Shown: positions 9,735-19,582, numbered from the stretch's first letter. The stretch is DNA of 64,000 nt from Hyphomonas sp. TMED17 (GCA_002172915.1 NHBW01000002.1:12777-76776); one strand, 5' to 3'. Notes: a model not told the origin generated them from the sequence alone. Program-made: numbers and translations.

Positions 9735-9908
9735 CTTGCCACCCTATCTGAACACTAAGCCGGTAGAACATAAAAGTTGTCACCGTGTAAAACAACCTAT
9801 GTCTGAAAGGCACTATAAACTTTAAACATAAGTAATTAGAACGCGCTTTAATTGTCGACTAAGGCCTATTGTCGAAGGTAGCGTTTAGGGATTTGGAAGA
9901 TCGGCAAG

Positions 9909-11321
9909 ATGGTTAGGTTTGTATGTGGTTTTGCGCCGCTTTTGATGGCGGGTTGTATGTCATTACAGACATCGGGCGAACCCGCGGCAGATCTTCTTCA
10001 GATAAATGCAGAGCCGCCTGCAAACTGGACGCGTGCGACAGCGGCGCCGGTCGAACCGGATATTCACTGGCTCGCGAGTTTCAATGTGCCTGAGCTTTCC
10101 GGTCTGGTGTCCGAGGCACTCACCCAGAATTCCGGATTAAAGGCGCAGTATCTAACGGTCATGGCGTCGCGCCAGCAACTCGCAGCCGTCCGGGGCAGGG
10201 GCTTGCCGAATGCCACTCTCGGATTGTCATCGACTGGCAGCTCGGCTGTGGCTGGATTACCGGGCTTTGAAGAGCGCCGCGAGACGAATGCGTTTGGTGT
10301 GAATGCGAACATTGGCTGGGAACCGGATCTGTGGGGTCGCATTGGCGCTGGAATTGATGCGAGCGTCAACGAGTTGCTAGCCAGCGAAGCTGACTATGCC
10401 GCAGCGCGGTTATCGCTAGCCGCGCAGACCGTCACAGCGTGGTTTGATCTTAATGAGGCGCTCGCACAGGAACGTGTCGCCCGCAAAACATTATCGGCGC
10501 GCGACCGCGCCCGGGAACTGACGGAGCGGCGTTTCGACCGGGGGCTGGCGTCAGCACTGGATGTTCGCACGACCCGCTCCTCTGTTGCCTCGGCCGAAGC
10601 CGCGATAGCCCAGCGGATGGCGGCGAGCGGTAATGCTGCCCGCCGACTTGAGGTTTTGCTTGGACGATATCCGGCCACCGAAATTGATGCATCGGCAAAT
10701 GTGCCGGCTTTGCAGCCATTGAGTGACGCTGGCACGCCGGCTTCGTTGCTTGTCCACCGGCCGGACATTGTTGCGGCTGAGGCGCGTGTCGTCGCTGCCG
10801 GTTTCAGGGCTGAACAGGCCAGGCTGGCGTTGTTTCCAGTTTTTAATCTCAACGCATCCCTAGCGACAAACGAAGATCGTTTATCGTCGGTATTTGACCC
10901 TTCACGGCTGGCTGCGCAGGCGGTAGCGAGTCTGGCGGGGCCGCTTTATTCGGGCGGTAGCCTGCGAGCCGAACGGGAGGCTGCATTGATCCGCGCTGAA
11001 GCCGCGCTGGAACGCTATGCCGCAACCGTTCTGAATGCCTGGAAAGAAGTCGAAGATGCGCGCGCGGCCGACCGGGCACTACTGGCGCAAGAAGAGGCTT
11101 TGTTACGGTCGTTAGAACAAGCGCTTTTAGCTGAAGATCTGGCCGAGCGTCAGTATTCTAGAGGATTAGTTTCGATCTTTAATCTTATCGAAGCGCAAAC
11201 AAGGCGATTGAATGCCGAGAGTAGTTTAGTTGCCGTCCGTTCGGGCCGCGCCTCAAATAGGGTGTTCTATCATTTGGCGCTCGGTAGCGGCCTGGCACCG
11301 ACCATTGCGACGAATAAGTGA
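9909..11321 (+). CDS. RND efflux outer-membrane lipoprotein (TolC/NodT family)
   Basis: This is the outer-membrane channel of a tripartite efflux pump. A short signal peptide ends in the lipobox LMAGC, with Cys16 as the lipidated residue. The rest (470 residues in total) has the alanine-rich helical repeats of the TolC/OprM fold and two OEP domains; 'HRPDIVAAEARV' and 'LYSGGSLRAERE' are characteristic of NodT-type proteins. It is the first gene of a same-strand set with the adaptor 38 bases downstream and the pump after that. Substrates cannot be read from the sequence. Confidence 0.92.
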   Translation: MVRFVCGFAPLLMAGCMSLQTSGEPAADLLQINAEPPANWTRATAAPVEPDIHWLASFNVPELSGLVSEALTQNSGLKAQYLTVMASRQQLAAVRGRGLPNATLGLSSTGSSAVAGLPGFEERRETNAFGVNANIGWEPDLWGRIGAGIDASVNELLASEADYAAARLSLAAQTVTAWFDLNEALAQERVARKTLSARDRARELTERRFDRGLASALDVRTTRSSVASAEAAIAQRMAASGNAARRLEVLLGRYPATEIDASANVPALQPLSDAGTPASLLVHRPDIVAAEARVVAAGFRAEQARLALFPVFNLNASLATNEDRLSSVFDPSRLAAQAVASLAGPLYSGGSLRAEREAALIRAEAALERYAATVLNAWKEVEDARAADRALLAQEEALLRSLEQALLAEDLAERQYSRGLVSIFNLIEAQTRRLNAESSLVAVRSGRASNRVFYHLALGSGLAPTIATNK

Positions 11322-11359
11322 GTAATTGGCGAGAGACCTAGAAGAAAGTTGATGCCGGA

Positions 11360-12634
11360 ATGAGAATATATGCCCCTCTAATCGTGACTATATTTATGCT
11401 GATTGGTGTCGCGTCCGGATCATTCATGATTCTGGAAGCGATGAAACCGAAGCCAAAGCTCGCCGAGGCACCGCCGCCTGGATTGGCGGTCTTTTCCGAG
11501 GAAGTCCGGCGGGACGATCTTGTCTTTTCGGTCGAAGCGCAAGGCGAGGTGCGTCCGAAACGGCAGATCTCGGTTGCCTCGCAAATCGGTGGTCGAATTT
11601 CCTTTGTGTCGTCAGATTTTGTTGATGGTGGTTTCATTCGCCGCAATGAAGTGCTGATCCGGATCGAAAGCGCTGATTACGAGTTGGGCGTTGTGCGCGC
11701 CCGTGCCGGTGTTGCTTCTGCAGAGCAGCGTCTGGCGCGGGAAGAAGCCGAAGCCGAACTGGCCCGCCAAGATCTCGCGAGTCTGGGTATTACAGACGGA
11801 TCGCCTCTGGCGCGACGCGAGCCGCAACTTGAAGAAGCGCGCGCGGCTCTGGCCTCGGCCAAGGCGCAGCTTGCAGCGGCCGAACTGTCTCTTCAAAGAA
11901 CCGTAATCCGGGCGCCGTTTACGGGACGGGTTCGCGAAAAATCAGTCGATGCCGGCGCCTTCATCAGCCCCGGACAGTCACTTGGCCGGATATTCGCCAC
12001 CGATGTTGTCGAAGTTGTTTTACCGATTACCGATATCCAGCTTGGACGTTTGGCTTTGCCGCTCGCTTTTGAGGCAACCGCGGAACAACCGGGCCCGAAA
12101 GTCATTTATCAGGGCCAGGTTGGCGGTGAACAAAGACGCTGGGAAGGTGAAATCAAGCGCACCTCGGCGGTTATTAACAGTCAGACCCGTCTGATAAATA
12201 TTATCACCGAGCTTGAGGATCCTTATGGTCGCGGCGCTGATAATGGGGCGCCGATGGCGCCGGGTCTGTTTGTTAATGCGACAATTATTGGCGGCGTTGT
12301 CCCCGATTTGCTAGTGGCACCGCGCGCGGCCATTCGCGGCGGTAATAATTTCTATCGCGGCAATAGAGAGACCGGGCAGTTGGAAATCGTTGATGTCGAC
12401 GTCGTCTTTACCGATCCTGACGGGGCCTGGTTTCGTTCAGACCGCGTCGAGGCTGGTGATTTATCCATTATCAGTCCGATACAGGCAGCGGTGAATGGTA
12501 TGAAAATTACGCTGTTGCAGAAAATGAGTGATGGCTCGGTCATTTCCCATAGCCGATCGCAGGACCGGGCGGCGGATAATAGCGCCTTAACAGCTGGCGC
12601 GGCGGCGCAAGCCGGGGCGATAGGAGGGCAGTAA
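11360..12634 (+). CDS. RND efflux periplasmic adaptor subunit
   Basis: This is the membrane fusion protein that bridges the inner-membrane pump and the outer-membrane channel. An N-terminal hydrophobic anchor (about residues 5-28) is followed by a lipoyl-like half motif (VEAQGEVRPKRQISVASQ), a coiled-coil hairpin rich in Ala, Glu and Arg (about 110-180) and the second lipoyl half (VIRAPFTGRVRE). A beta-barrel and membrane-proximal domain complete it. Length is 424 residues. The gene ends one base before the pump gene, consistent with an operon. Confidence 0.92.
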   Translation: MRIYAPLIVTIFMLIGVASGSFMILEAMKPKPKLAEAPPPGLAVFSEEVRRDDLVFSVEAQGEVRPKRQISVASQIGGRISFVSSDFVDGGFIRRNEVLIRIESADYELGVVRARAGVASAEQRLAREEAEAELARQDLASLGITDGSPLARREPQLEEARAALASAKAQLAAAELSLQRTVIRAPFTGRVREKSVDAGAFISPGQSLGRIFATDVVEVVLPITDIQLGRLALPLAFEATAEQPGPKVIYQGQVGGEQRRWEGEIKRTSAVINSQTRLINIITELEDPYGRGADNGAPMAPGLFVNATIIGGVVPDLLVAPRAAIRGGNNFYRGNRETGQLEIVDVDVVFTDPDGAWFRSDRVEAGDLSIISPIQAAVNGMKITLLQKMSDGSVISHSRSQDRAADNSALTAGAAAQAGAIGGQ

Positions 12635-12635
12635 T

Positions 12636-15600
12636 ATGACGGGTATTGTTTCTTGGTTCGCGCGCAATGCGGTGGCCGCCAATCTTGTAATGATTGTTGC
12701 TTTCGTCGGCGGAAGTCTTGCTTTCAATCGGATGGAGCGGGAGATGTTTCCGGTTATCTCGATTACCGGAGCAACGGTTTCGGTGGCCTGGAATGGGGCC
12801 TCACCTCAGGATGTTGAGGAGCAAATCATTACCCGGATCGAAGAGGTTGTGGCTGATCTTAACGGGTTGAAACGCATCACGTCGGTCGCCAGCGAGGGCT
12901 CTGGACGGGTGATGATCGAGGGCCGTGATGATGTCGATATGAAAACCTTTGTCGACGAAATAAAATTACGGGTCGACCAGATTAACAATCTCCCGAGGGC
13001 AGCGTTCGAGCCACAAGTCAGGCGCTGGGAGCAACGAAATTCCTATTTTGGATTGGCGGTCTATGGTGACATGGATCCGTTAACCCTGAAACGCGTCGCA
13101 GATGATGTCCGCGATGATATTGCCGAACTGCCCGGTGGTGAACTGGCGGAGCTGCTCGGCGTGCTCGACGAAGAAGTCTCGATTGAAGTGTCCGAGGACA
13201 GCCTGAGGCGGTATAATCTGAGCTTCTCTGACGTCGCGAATGCAATTCGTTCCGCCTCTCTCAATTCGTCCGGTGGGCGCATGCGCTCATCGGTTGGTGA
13301 TGTCAGTATTGCGACACGCCAACTGGCAGATACCAAGACCGAGTTCGAGAATTTGATTATCCGCCAGACCAGCGAGCAAGGTACAATAAGGGTCGGCGAT
13401 GTGGCGACTGTATTCGACGGCTTTGTCGATGTTGATCTCAAAGCGACCTATAATGATTTACCGACCGCTTTCATTATGGTTCCGGCGCCTGATATTATGG
13501 ACATAAGCAGCTATGCGGCCGGCCTGCGGGATTATATCGAACGTGCCAATGACCCCGGATCCGGTATTTTGCCTGAGGCCGCCAAAGTCAGCCAATTGTT
13601 TGACAATTCGGAGCTGTTTGAAGCCCGGATGAAGCTGATTTCTGAATCGGCTTTACTCGGCGCGGCGCTGGTCATGCTGGTATTGGTCTTATTTCTACGC
13701 CCGCTTGTGGCGCTCTGGGTCACTGTCGGCATCATTACGGCCTTTGCTGGCGGTATTATGTTGCTGCCGTTTTTCGGCGTTTCCTGGAACGTCTTGTCTA
13801 CCTTTGCGGTTCTGCTGGTTATCGGGGTGATTGTCGATGATGCCATTGTCGTTGGAGAAAATATTCATAAAGAGGTCGAAAGTGGCCGCCGCGAGGGGGT
13901 CGACGCGGCGATTGTCGGTACGCAACTTGTTCTGAAGCCGATTATCTTCGGAGTTTTGACTACGATAATTGCATTCTTGCCATGGGCGTTCCTAACCGGA
14001 CCGACGCGGACGTTCACACAACAGATTTCCTTCGTGGTTATCGCTGCGCTGCTATTTTCATTAATCGAGTGCCTGTTGATTCTGCCGGCGCACTTGGCGC
14101 ATATGAAAAAACAGGCGTTTGATGGTGCCTCTGGTGGCTTGATGCGGGTGCAACGCCGGATTGCCGATAGCCTGCTATGGTTTGCCGATACGGTTTACCG
14201 TCCGGTGCTGGAAATGGCGCTTCGCTTTCGCTATGCGACGATTGTGCTGTTTTTCGGTCTGTTCGGTTTTTCGACCGGATTGCTGGGTTACGGGATTGTT
14301 CCATTTAACTTCTTCCCGCAGGTCGAAGGTGGTTTGATCCGCGTGACGATCGATATGCCGGATGGCGTCCCATTTAACCGGACCCTGCAAGTTCGTGATC
14401 AGCTCAATGTTGGCATTGCGAACGCAGGCGAGGAGTTAAAAGATACCTGGAGCGATACGCTGAGAACATTGCAGGAGACACCTGCATCGGCAGAAGACCC
14501 GCCGATTATTACCGATATGTCGATTGTGGCGGAGACGGGACGGATTGAGGCCTGGATTAGTCTTGTTGAACCGGAAGACCGGCCGGAAACCCTCACGACC
14601 GGCGGCATCACGGAAGTGATAAGACGCCAGGTCGGCGCGATTCCCGACGCCGAGGAGATCAAATTCGATTTCACTGAAAATGATGATCAAAGCGGCATCC
14701 GGTTTGCCTTGAACCATCCCAATCTTGAACGTCTGCGTGAAGCATCGGCAATGGTGCGCGCCCAATTGGCTACTTATGCCGAGGTTTACGATATTGGAGA
14801 CAATCTCAGCTCGTCTGCCGATGAAATCCAGATTGCTTTGAAGCCCGGTGCGCAGACGCTTGGTGTAACGCTTGCTGACGTTTCCAACCAGGTTCGTCAG
14901 GCCTATTATGGTGAGGAGGCATTGCGGCTTCCGCGCGACGGGGAAGATGTCCGCGTGATGGTCAGACTGCCCAATCAAGCCCGTCGTAACCTCGACAGTC
15001 TCGATAATTTGCGGGTCCGGACCGTGGATGGCCGGGAAATACCGATTACGCAGGTCGCCGAGTTTAGCTATGCCCCCGGTATTAACCGGCTAATGCGGCG
15101 TAATCGCACCAGGTCCGTATCGGTGTTCGCCGAACTTGAAGGCAATGGTGGTCGCGGTCGAATTATGGCCGATATGAATGCAAATTTCTGGCCAACATTC
15201 GAGAAGCAATTCCCCGATGTTACGCGCGGGGCTTCCGGTGGTTTCGAAGAGGAAATGACTTTCTATGCCGAGATCCAGACCTTTGGTTTGCTCGCCCTTG
15301 GTGCAATGTATGTCTTGTTGGCAATTGCGTTCGGTTCCTACTCCCAGCCCTTATTGCTGATGACCGCTTTGCCATTTGCTTTTACCGGAGCGGTATTCGG
15401 ACATTTTATCTTCAATGTGCCAATGGCGATGTTTTCAATGTTTGGAATCGCGGCTGCGGCTGGCGTCGTAATTAATGATAATTTGGTACTGGTCGATTAT
15501 GTGAACCGGCGCCGAGCAGAGGGTATTGGTGCGGTGCAGGCTCTGGTCGATGCCGGCGTGTCGCGTTTCCGCCCGATCCTGCTGACATCGGTAACCACTT

Positions 15601-15905
15601 TTGTTGGTATATTGCCGCTATTAGCGGAGCGGTCGGTTCAGGCGCAGTTTCTGAAACCGATGCTGATTGCCTTAGCTTGTGCGGTGGCGTTCGCGATCTT
15701 TATTTCACTGTTCCTTGTCCCGGCACTTTATGCGGTTGGCGTCGAAGTTGGTCGCGTCTTCCGTTGGAGCTGGGGCGGGCGTCCGTTTGCTGCGATCGGC
15801 GGCACTTATACTGGCGTGGCGACGGTTGATTATGGCGAGGCCGAGCCTGTGCTGGCGACAAGACCAGGTAACTCAACCGGGACATCCGGCGTCCCCGCAG
15901 AATAA
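12636..15905 (+). CDS. RND efflux pump permease subunit (AcrB/HAE1-like)
   Basis: This is the proton-driven inner-membrane transporter of the efflux system. It has 1089 residues with the duplicated RND layout: TM1 near the N-terminus, a large periplasmic loop, TM2-6, a second loop and TM8-12. The TM4 proton-relay aspartates are Asp401 and Asp402 (GVIVDDAIVVGEN). In the TM10 position where AcrB has a lysine, this protein has Asn947-Asp948 (GVVINDNLVLVDYVN), as in a distinct subfamily of multidrug/acriflavin-type pumps. Substrates are unknown. No adjacent repressor gene is present. Confidence 0.93.
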   Translation: MTGIVSWFARNAVAANLVMIVAFVGGSLAFNRMEREMFPVISITGATVSVAWNGASPQDVEEQIITRIEEVVADLNGLKRITSVASEGSGRVMIEGRDDVDMKTFVDEIKLRVDQINNLPRAAFEPQVRRWEQRNSYFGLAVYGDMDPLTLKRVADDVRDDIAELPGGELAELLGVLDEEVSIEVSEDSLRRYNLSFSDVANAIRSASLNSSGGRMRSSVGDVSIATRQLADTKTEFENLIIRQTSEQGTIRVGDVATVFDGFVDVDLKATYNDLPTAFIMVPAPDIMDISSYAAGLRDYIERANDPGSGILPEAAKVSQLFDNSELFEARMKLISESALLGAALVMLVLVLFLRPLVALWVTVGIITAFAGGIMLLPFFGVSWNVLSTFAVLLVIGVIVDDAIVVGENIHKEVESGRREGVDAAIVGTQLVLKPIIFGVLTTIIAFLPWAFLTGPTRTFTQQISFVVIAALLFSLIECLLILPAHLAHMKKQAFDGASGGLMRVQRRIADSLLWFADTVYRPVLEMALRFRYATIVLFFGLFGFSTGLLGYGIVPFNFFPQVEGGLIRVTIDMPDGVPFNRTLQVRDQLNVGIANAGEELKDTWSDTLRTLQETPASAEDPPIITDMSIVAETGRIEAWISLVEPEDRPETLTTGGITEVIRRQVGAIPDAEEIKFDFTENDDQSGIRFALNHPNLERLREASAMVRAQLATYAEVYDIGDNLSSSADEIQIALKPGAQTLGVTLADVSNQVRQAYYGEEALRLPRDGEDVRVMVRLPNQARRNLDSLDNLRVRTVDGREIPITQVAEFSYAPGINRLMRRNRTRSVSVFAELEGNGGRGRIMADMNANFWPTFEKQFPDVTRGASGGFEEEMTFYAEIQTFGLLALGAMYVLLAIAFGSYSQPLLLMTALPFAFTGAVFGHFIFNVPMAMFSMFGIAAAAGVVINDNLVLVDYVNRRRAEGIGAVQALVDAGVSRFRPILLTSVTTFVGILPLLAERSVQAQFLKPMLIALACAVAFAIFISLFLVPALYAVGVEVGRVFRWSWGGRPFAAIGGTYTGVATVDYGEAEPVLATRPGNSTGTSGVPAE

Positions 15906-16012
15906 CGATGTCAGCGAGCCGGCCGAGATCTTCGCGAAGGCTGGTCTGCTCTCTGGCGTTTTGCAACCTGCCGGAAGCGGCAGGCGAGAATCGCGCGCGG
16001 ATGGATTCTGGC

Positions 16013-16621
16013 ATGATCGGACGCATGGCAGTTAAAAGTTTGGTGGCGTTGTTCTTGGCCCCCGTCATGAGCGCCAGTGCGCTATTTGCTTTGACGGGTT
16101 CGGAGCAGACTATGAGAAAGGATAATCAGATGAGCGATGGTCGCGCTGCGATTTATGATGTTGATTTTCAGTCAATTCGGGGGGATGCGCTCCCGTTCAG
16201 TGACTTTGCCGGGCTTGTGGTGCTGGTCGTGAACACTGCGTCGCAATGCGGCTATACCGGCCAATATGCTGGTTTACAGGAATTGCATGACACGTTTTCA
16301 GCCGACGGTTTTCGGGTGCTTGGTGTGCCGTCAAATGATTTTGGCGGGCAGGAATCAGGATCCGAAGAGCAGATCGCCCGTTTCTGCCAAATGAATTACG
16401 GCGTTACTTTTCCGCTCACTGCAAAAGTGCATGCAAGCGGGCCTGGCCGGCATCAGTTCTGGAAGGTTGCCGAGGCCGAGCTGGGCGAAAAGGCGCATCC
16501 GAAATGGAATTTCCACAAGGTTCTTGTCGGTCGTGATGGCCGGATTCTGCAGGCCTATCCTTCCGGTGTGCGTCCTAATGATGTCGGGCTGGTTGCTGAT
16601 ATCGAAGCGGCATTAGGATAG
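16013..16621 (+). CDS. Glutathione peroxidase family protein
   Basis: This is a thiol-dependent peroxidase that reduces hydrogen or lipid peroxides. The catalytic tetrad is visible: Cys in NTASQCGYTGQY, Gln in DFGGQE, and Trp-Asn in KWNFHK. It uses cysteine rather than selenocysteine. The start is uncertain. From 16013 the protein begins with a hydrophobic stretch (SLVALFLAPVMSASALFAL) that resembles a signal peptide, suggesting periplasmic location. An ATG at 16112 has a GGAG site six bases upstream and one at 16130 has AAAGGA; both would give a cytoplasmic enzyme of ordinary length. The open frame itself begins at 15908, two bases after the pump gene. Confidence 0.85.
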   Translation: MIGRMAVKSLVALFLAPVMSASALFALTGSEQTMRKDNQMSDGRAAIYDVDFQSIRGDALPFSDFAGLVVLVVNTASQCGYTGQYAGLQELHDTFSADGFRVLGVPSNDFGGQESGSEEQIARFCQMNYGVTFPLTAKVHASGPGRHQFWKVAEAELGEKAHPKWNFHKVLVGRDGRILQAYPSGVRPNDVGLVADIEAALG

Positions 16622-16725
16622 TAAGCCGGGGTGTTTCTGATGCGGCGGGTCTTGACGTAAAGCTGCAAAAACGTCCTTCTATCCATGTAAATTTACAGAT
16701 CATCTGAATGTAGAGAAGGGCAATT

Positions 16726-17907
16726 ATGGCGATGTCGGATCCGGTGGTTATTGTAGGAATGGCGCGAACACCTATGGCGGGATTGCTTGGTGAGTTGTCG
16801 CAAATGACTGCGAGTGAGCTGGGCGCTGTAGCCGTCAAGGCAGCTGTCGCGGAGGCCGGCCTCAAGGCGGATGAAGCAAATGAAATTATTATGGGCAACT
16901 GTTTGCCGGCTGGCCAAGGGCAGGCGCCGGCCAGACAGGCTGGTTTTAAAGCCGGACTGGATAAGGGGCTGGAAGCGACAACGATCAATAAAATGTGCGG
17001 TTCGGGTCTGCAGGCGGCAGTTATGGGGCGAAACGCGATTGCGGCCGGAGATGCCGAGATTGTGATTGTCGGCGGTATGGAAAGTATGACCAATGCGCCG
17101 CATCTGCTGAATGTCCGGTCCGGTCACAAATATGGCGCCATGGAAGCACAAGACCATATGGCACTCGACGGTCTCACCGATGCGTATCAGCACGGCCCAA
17201 TGGGGGCATTTGCCGACATGATCGCGGAACAATATCAGTTTACCCGCGAGGCGCAGGATGCTTATGCGCTGGAAACGCTGCGTCGTGCCCAGCAGGCGAC
17301 GACTGATGGACGGTTCAAACGGGAAATAGCGCCGGTGACACTATCAACCCGTAAAGGCGATGTCCTGGTGGATTCCGATGAATTACCGCGCACGGCGAAG
17401 CCGGATAAACTACCGGCTTTAAAGCCGGCATTCAATCGGGATGGCACCGTTACGGCCGCGAATGCGTCGGCAATATCGGATGGTGCAGCGGCGCTGGTGC
17501 TGATGCGGGCGTCGGAGGCCGAAAGTCGCGGCCTCAAGCCGCTGGCGAAGATAGTGGCGTCTTCGAGCCATGCGCATGATCCGGAATATTTCACCACAGC
17601 ACCGGTGCCAGCCATGCAGAAAGCCCTCGCTAAAGCGGGCTGGGACAAGGATGAGGTTGATCTTTGGGAGATCAATGAAGCGTTCGCGGTCGTGCCAATG
17701 ATCGCAATGCGTGATCTCGGTTTGAGTCACGATATTGTCAATGTGAATGGGGGAGCCTGCGCGATGGGGCACCCGATCGGTGCCTCCGGCGCCAGGATTC
17801 TGATTACACTAATCGCCGCGATGGAAGAAAAAGACGCCAAAAAGGGCGTTGCCGCACTCTGTATCGGCGGAGGCGAGGGGATTGCCATGTGTGTCGAACG
17901 CAGCTGA
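16726..17907 (+). CDS. Acetyl-CoA C-acyltransferase (thiolase)
   Basis: This thiolase joins two acetyl-CoA to acetoacetyl-CoA or cleaves 3-ketoacyl-CoA in the reverse direction. The 393 residues carry the nucleophilic Cys in NKMCGSGLQ, the GHPIGASG motif with the active-site His, and the C-terminal CIGGGEG motif. The usual motif reads GGGMG or GGGQG, so the Glu is a mild variation. The length and motifs fit the biosynthetic type, but the substrate chain length cannot be set from the sequence. The DUF2332 gene begins three bases downstream. Confidence 0.92.
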   Translation: MAMSDPVVIVGMARTPMAGLLGELSQMTASELGAVAVKAAVAEAGLKADEANEIIMGNCLPAGQGQAPARQAGFKAGLDKGLEATTINKMCGSGLQAAVMGRNAIAAGDAEIVIVGGMESMTNAPHLLNVRSGHKYGAMEAQDHMALDGLTDAYQHGPMGAFADMIAEQYQFTREAQDAYALETLRRAQQATTDGRFKREIAPVTLSTRKGDVLVDSDELPRTAKPDKLPALKPAFNRDGTVTAANASAISDGAAALVLMRASEAESRGLKPLAKIVASSSHAHDPEYFTTAPVPAMQKALAKAGWDKDEVDLWEINEAFAVVPMIAMRDLGLSHDIVNVNGGACAMGHPIGASGARILITLIAAMEEKDAKKGVAALCIGGGEGIAMCVERS

Positions 17908-17910
17908 TCG

Positions 17911-18969
17911 ATGGCGCAAGTCGATCGCGTCGAAGAGCATTTCCGCCAGCAGCAGAACTGGTGTCGCGCATCGCCATTCATGTTTCAGTTGCATCAGGCA
18001 ATGGCGGACAATTATCGCGCCAAGGGTATCATTGCAGATCTGATTGCGGACTGGCCGGACAATATCAGCCGCGATGCGGTGTCATTACGTTTGGCGGCAG
18101 CATTGCATTTGGCGGCCCTGGAACGACCCGATACCGGGTTGCAAGCTGTCTATCCGGCCGCGAAGCCAGACTGGACAATGGCCGAGATATGGCCGCTGGC
18201 AGACCGCTACCTTACCGATCATGTCGAGGACGTCCGGTCTTTCATACAATCGCCACCGCAAACCAATGAGGTAAACCGGTCGCTTATATTGCTGCCGGGC
18301 TTTCTGGATGTTTCCGTGCGCAGTGGCCAGCCGCTGCATTTGCTGGAACTCGCCGCCAGCGCCGGACTCAATCAAAATTGGGACCGTTATAATTATTTTA
18401 CGAATACATGGACGCGGACTGGCCAGAGCGACGTGACGCTGAAAGCGACCTGGTCGGGTCCGGTGCCACGACACCTTGATCATACCCCGCTGATCGTATC
18501 GCGCGCCGCTTGCGACCTAAATCCAATTAATGTGTCCGATCCGGCCGCCGCGCGGCGCCTGAAGGCTTATGTCTGGGCCGACCAGTTTGAACGGTTGACG
18601 CGGCTTGAGCAGGCGATTGCACTCGCGCGGGAGATCGGCGGGGTACCTGATCAGGCCGATGCGGTTGACTGGTTGCATAAAAAACTGAAGCAGCGGTCGC
18701 GCGCCGGTGTCACGGTTATTTATCATTCCATGTTTCTTCATTACCCGCCGGAAAACACCAGACGGGCGCTTCTAGACTTGATAGCGGCAGCGGGGGAGGC
18801 GGCGACGGAAACGGCGCCTTTGGCTTGGCTATGCTATGAATCAGAGGGTTTTTTTCGCGGCAACAGCCAGCCCGGACGGTTGGTATCACATCTGACATAC
18901 TGGCCGGGTGGCGAGACAAAAGTGATGGCGGAATCTGACGGCCATGCACTCTCGGTTACCGCTGTCTAG
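17911..18969 (+). CDS. DUF2332 family protein
   Basis: This is a cytoplasmic protein of 352 residues with no signal peptide or membrane segment. The segments QTNEVNRSLILLPGF and LLELAASAGLN match the DUF2332 family, whose biochemical role is not established. The LLELAASAGL stretch looks like a nucleotide- or SAM-binding loop, but that is only a resemblance. It directly follows the thiolase gene, so the two are probably co-transcribed. It converges with the Lrp-type regulator, overlapping it by four bases. Confidence 0.8.
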   Translation: MAQVDRVEEHFRQQQNWCRASPFMFQLHQAMADNYRAKGIIADLIADWPDNISRDAVSLRLAAALHLAALERPDTGLQAVYPAAKPDWTMAEIWPLADRYLTDHVEDVRSFIQSPPQTNEVNRSLILLPGFLDVSVRSGQPLHLLELAASAGLNQNWDRYNYFTNTWTRTGQSDVTLKATWSGPVPRHLDHTPLIVSRAACDLNPINVSDPAAARRLKAYVWADQFERLTRLEQAIALAREIGGVPDQADAVDWLHKKLKQRSRAGVTVIYHSMFLHYPPENTRRALLDLIAAAGEAATETAPLAWLCYESEGFFRGNSQPGRLVSHLTYWPGGETKVMAESDGHALSVTAV

Positions 18970-19460
18970 GCGCGCATATTGGTATGAGGCTGGATGCGCA
19001 GTGGCAATGATGTTTTGCGTTTTGCGACATTTATAATGATCCGGGACTGAACGTCGGAAATCAGCGCTGATCCGAGTAATTTTTCACGCAGGAACTGATC
19101 ATAAGTGTGCATGTCGGTCGTGCGTATCCGGATAATATAGTCGACAGCGCCCGTAACGGTCATGCATTCCATGACTTCGGGCCAGAGCGATAACAGTTTT
19201 TCAAAAGCGTCGAGATTTTCCTTGCTCGGCAATGCCAGTTTAACATTTGCAATGACTTCGAAGCCGAGGCCGAGACGGTCTGGCTCAAGCAATGTTACCC
19301 GACCCAGTATAATTCCCTCAGCCTCCATGCGTTTGATTCGCCGCCAGCACGGGGAGGATGACAGACCCACTTGTTCGGCAATATCGGCGACAGACAGGGA
19401 GGCATCTTCCTGTATGAGCTCAAGGATTCGTCGATCAGTCGCATCAATATCGGTTGGCAA
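18966..19460 (-). CDS. Lrp/AsnC-family transcriptional regulator
   Basis: This is a feast/famine-type DNA-binding protein of 164 residues. The N-terminal helix-turn-helix includes 'SVADIAEQVGLSSSPCWRRIKRME'; the C-terminal part is a ligand-binding RAM domain (from about residue 65, with VTGAVDYIIRIRTTD). Translation probably starts at a TTG (19458-19460) with GGAG seven bases upstream; no in-frame ATG lies near. The gene is divergent from the indolepyruvate oxidoreductase gene with 122 AT-rich bases between them. It probably controls that gene in response to an amino acid; this is inference from position. Confidence 0.9.
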   Translation of the reverse strand: MPTDIDATDRRILELIQEDASLSVADIAEQVGLSSSPCWRRIKRMEAEGIILGRVTLLEPDRLGLGFEVIANVKLALPSKENLDAFEKLLSLWPEVMECMTVTGAVDYIIRIRTTDMHTYDQFLREKLLGSALISDVQSRIIINVAKRKTSLPLRIQPHTNMRA

Positions 19461-19508
19461 TTTAGTGCTCCATTTACTTCCGAGATAAAAATATAATGCT
19501 TATAATAC

Positions 19509-19528
19509 CCAATTTTTGCGGAAATTGG
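19509..19528. promoter_or_regulatory. Inverted repeat, candidate Lrp-type operator
   Basis: CCAATTT (19509-19515) and AAATTGG (19522-19528) form a perfect 7-bp inverted repeat with a 6-base spacer, in the AT-rich gap between the Lrp gene and the indolepyruvate oxidoreductase gene. Size and symmetry suit a dimeric Lrp/AsnC protein. Binding by the adjacent regulator is inferred, not shown. Confidence 0.5.
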
Positions 19529-19582
19529 TAATAATTTTCTATGATATTTAGGTAATATAACCTCAAAACGAGGATATACAAA

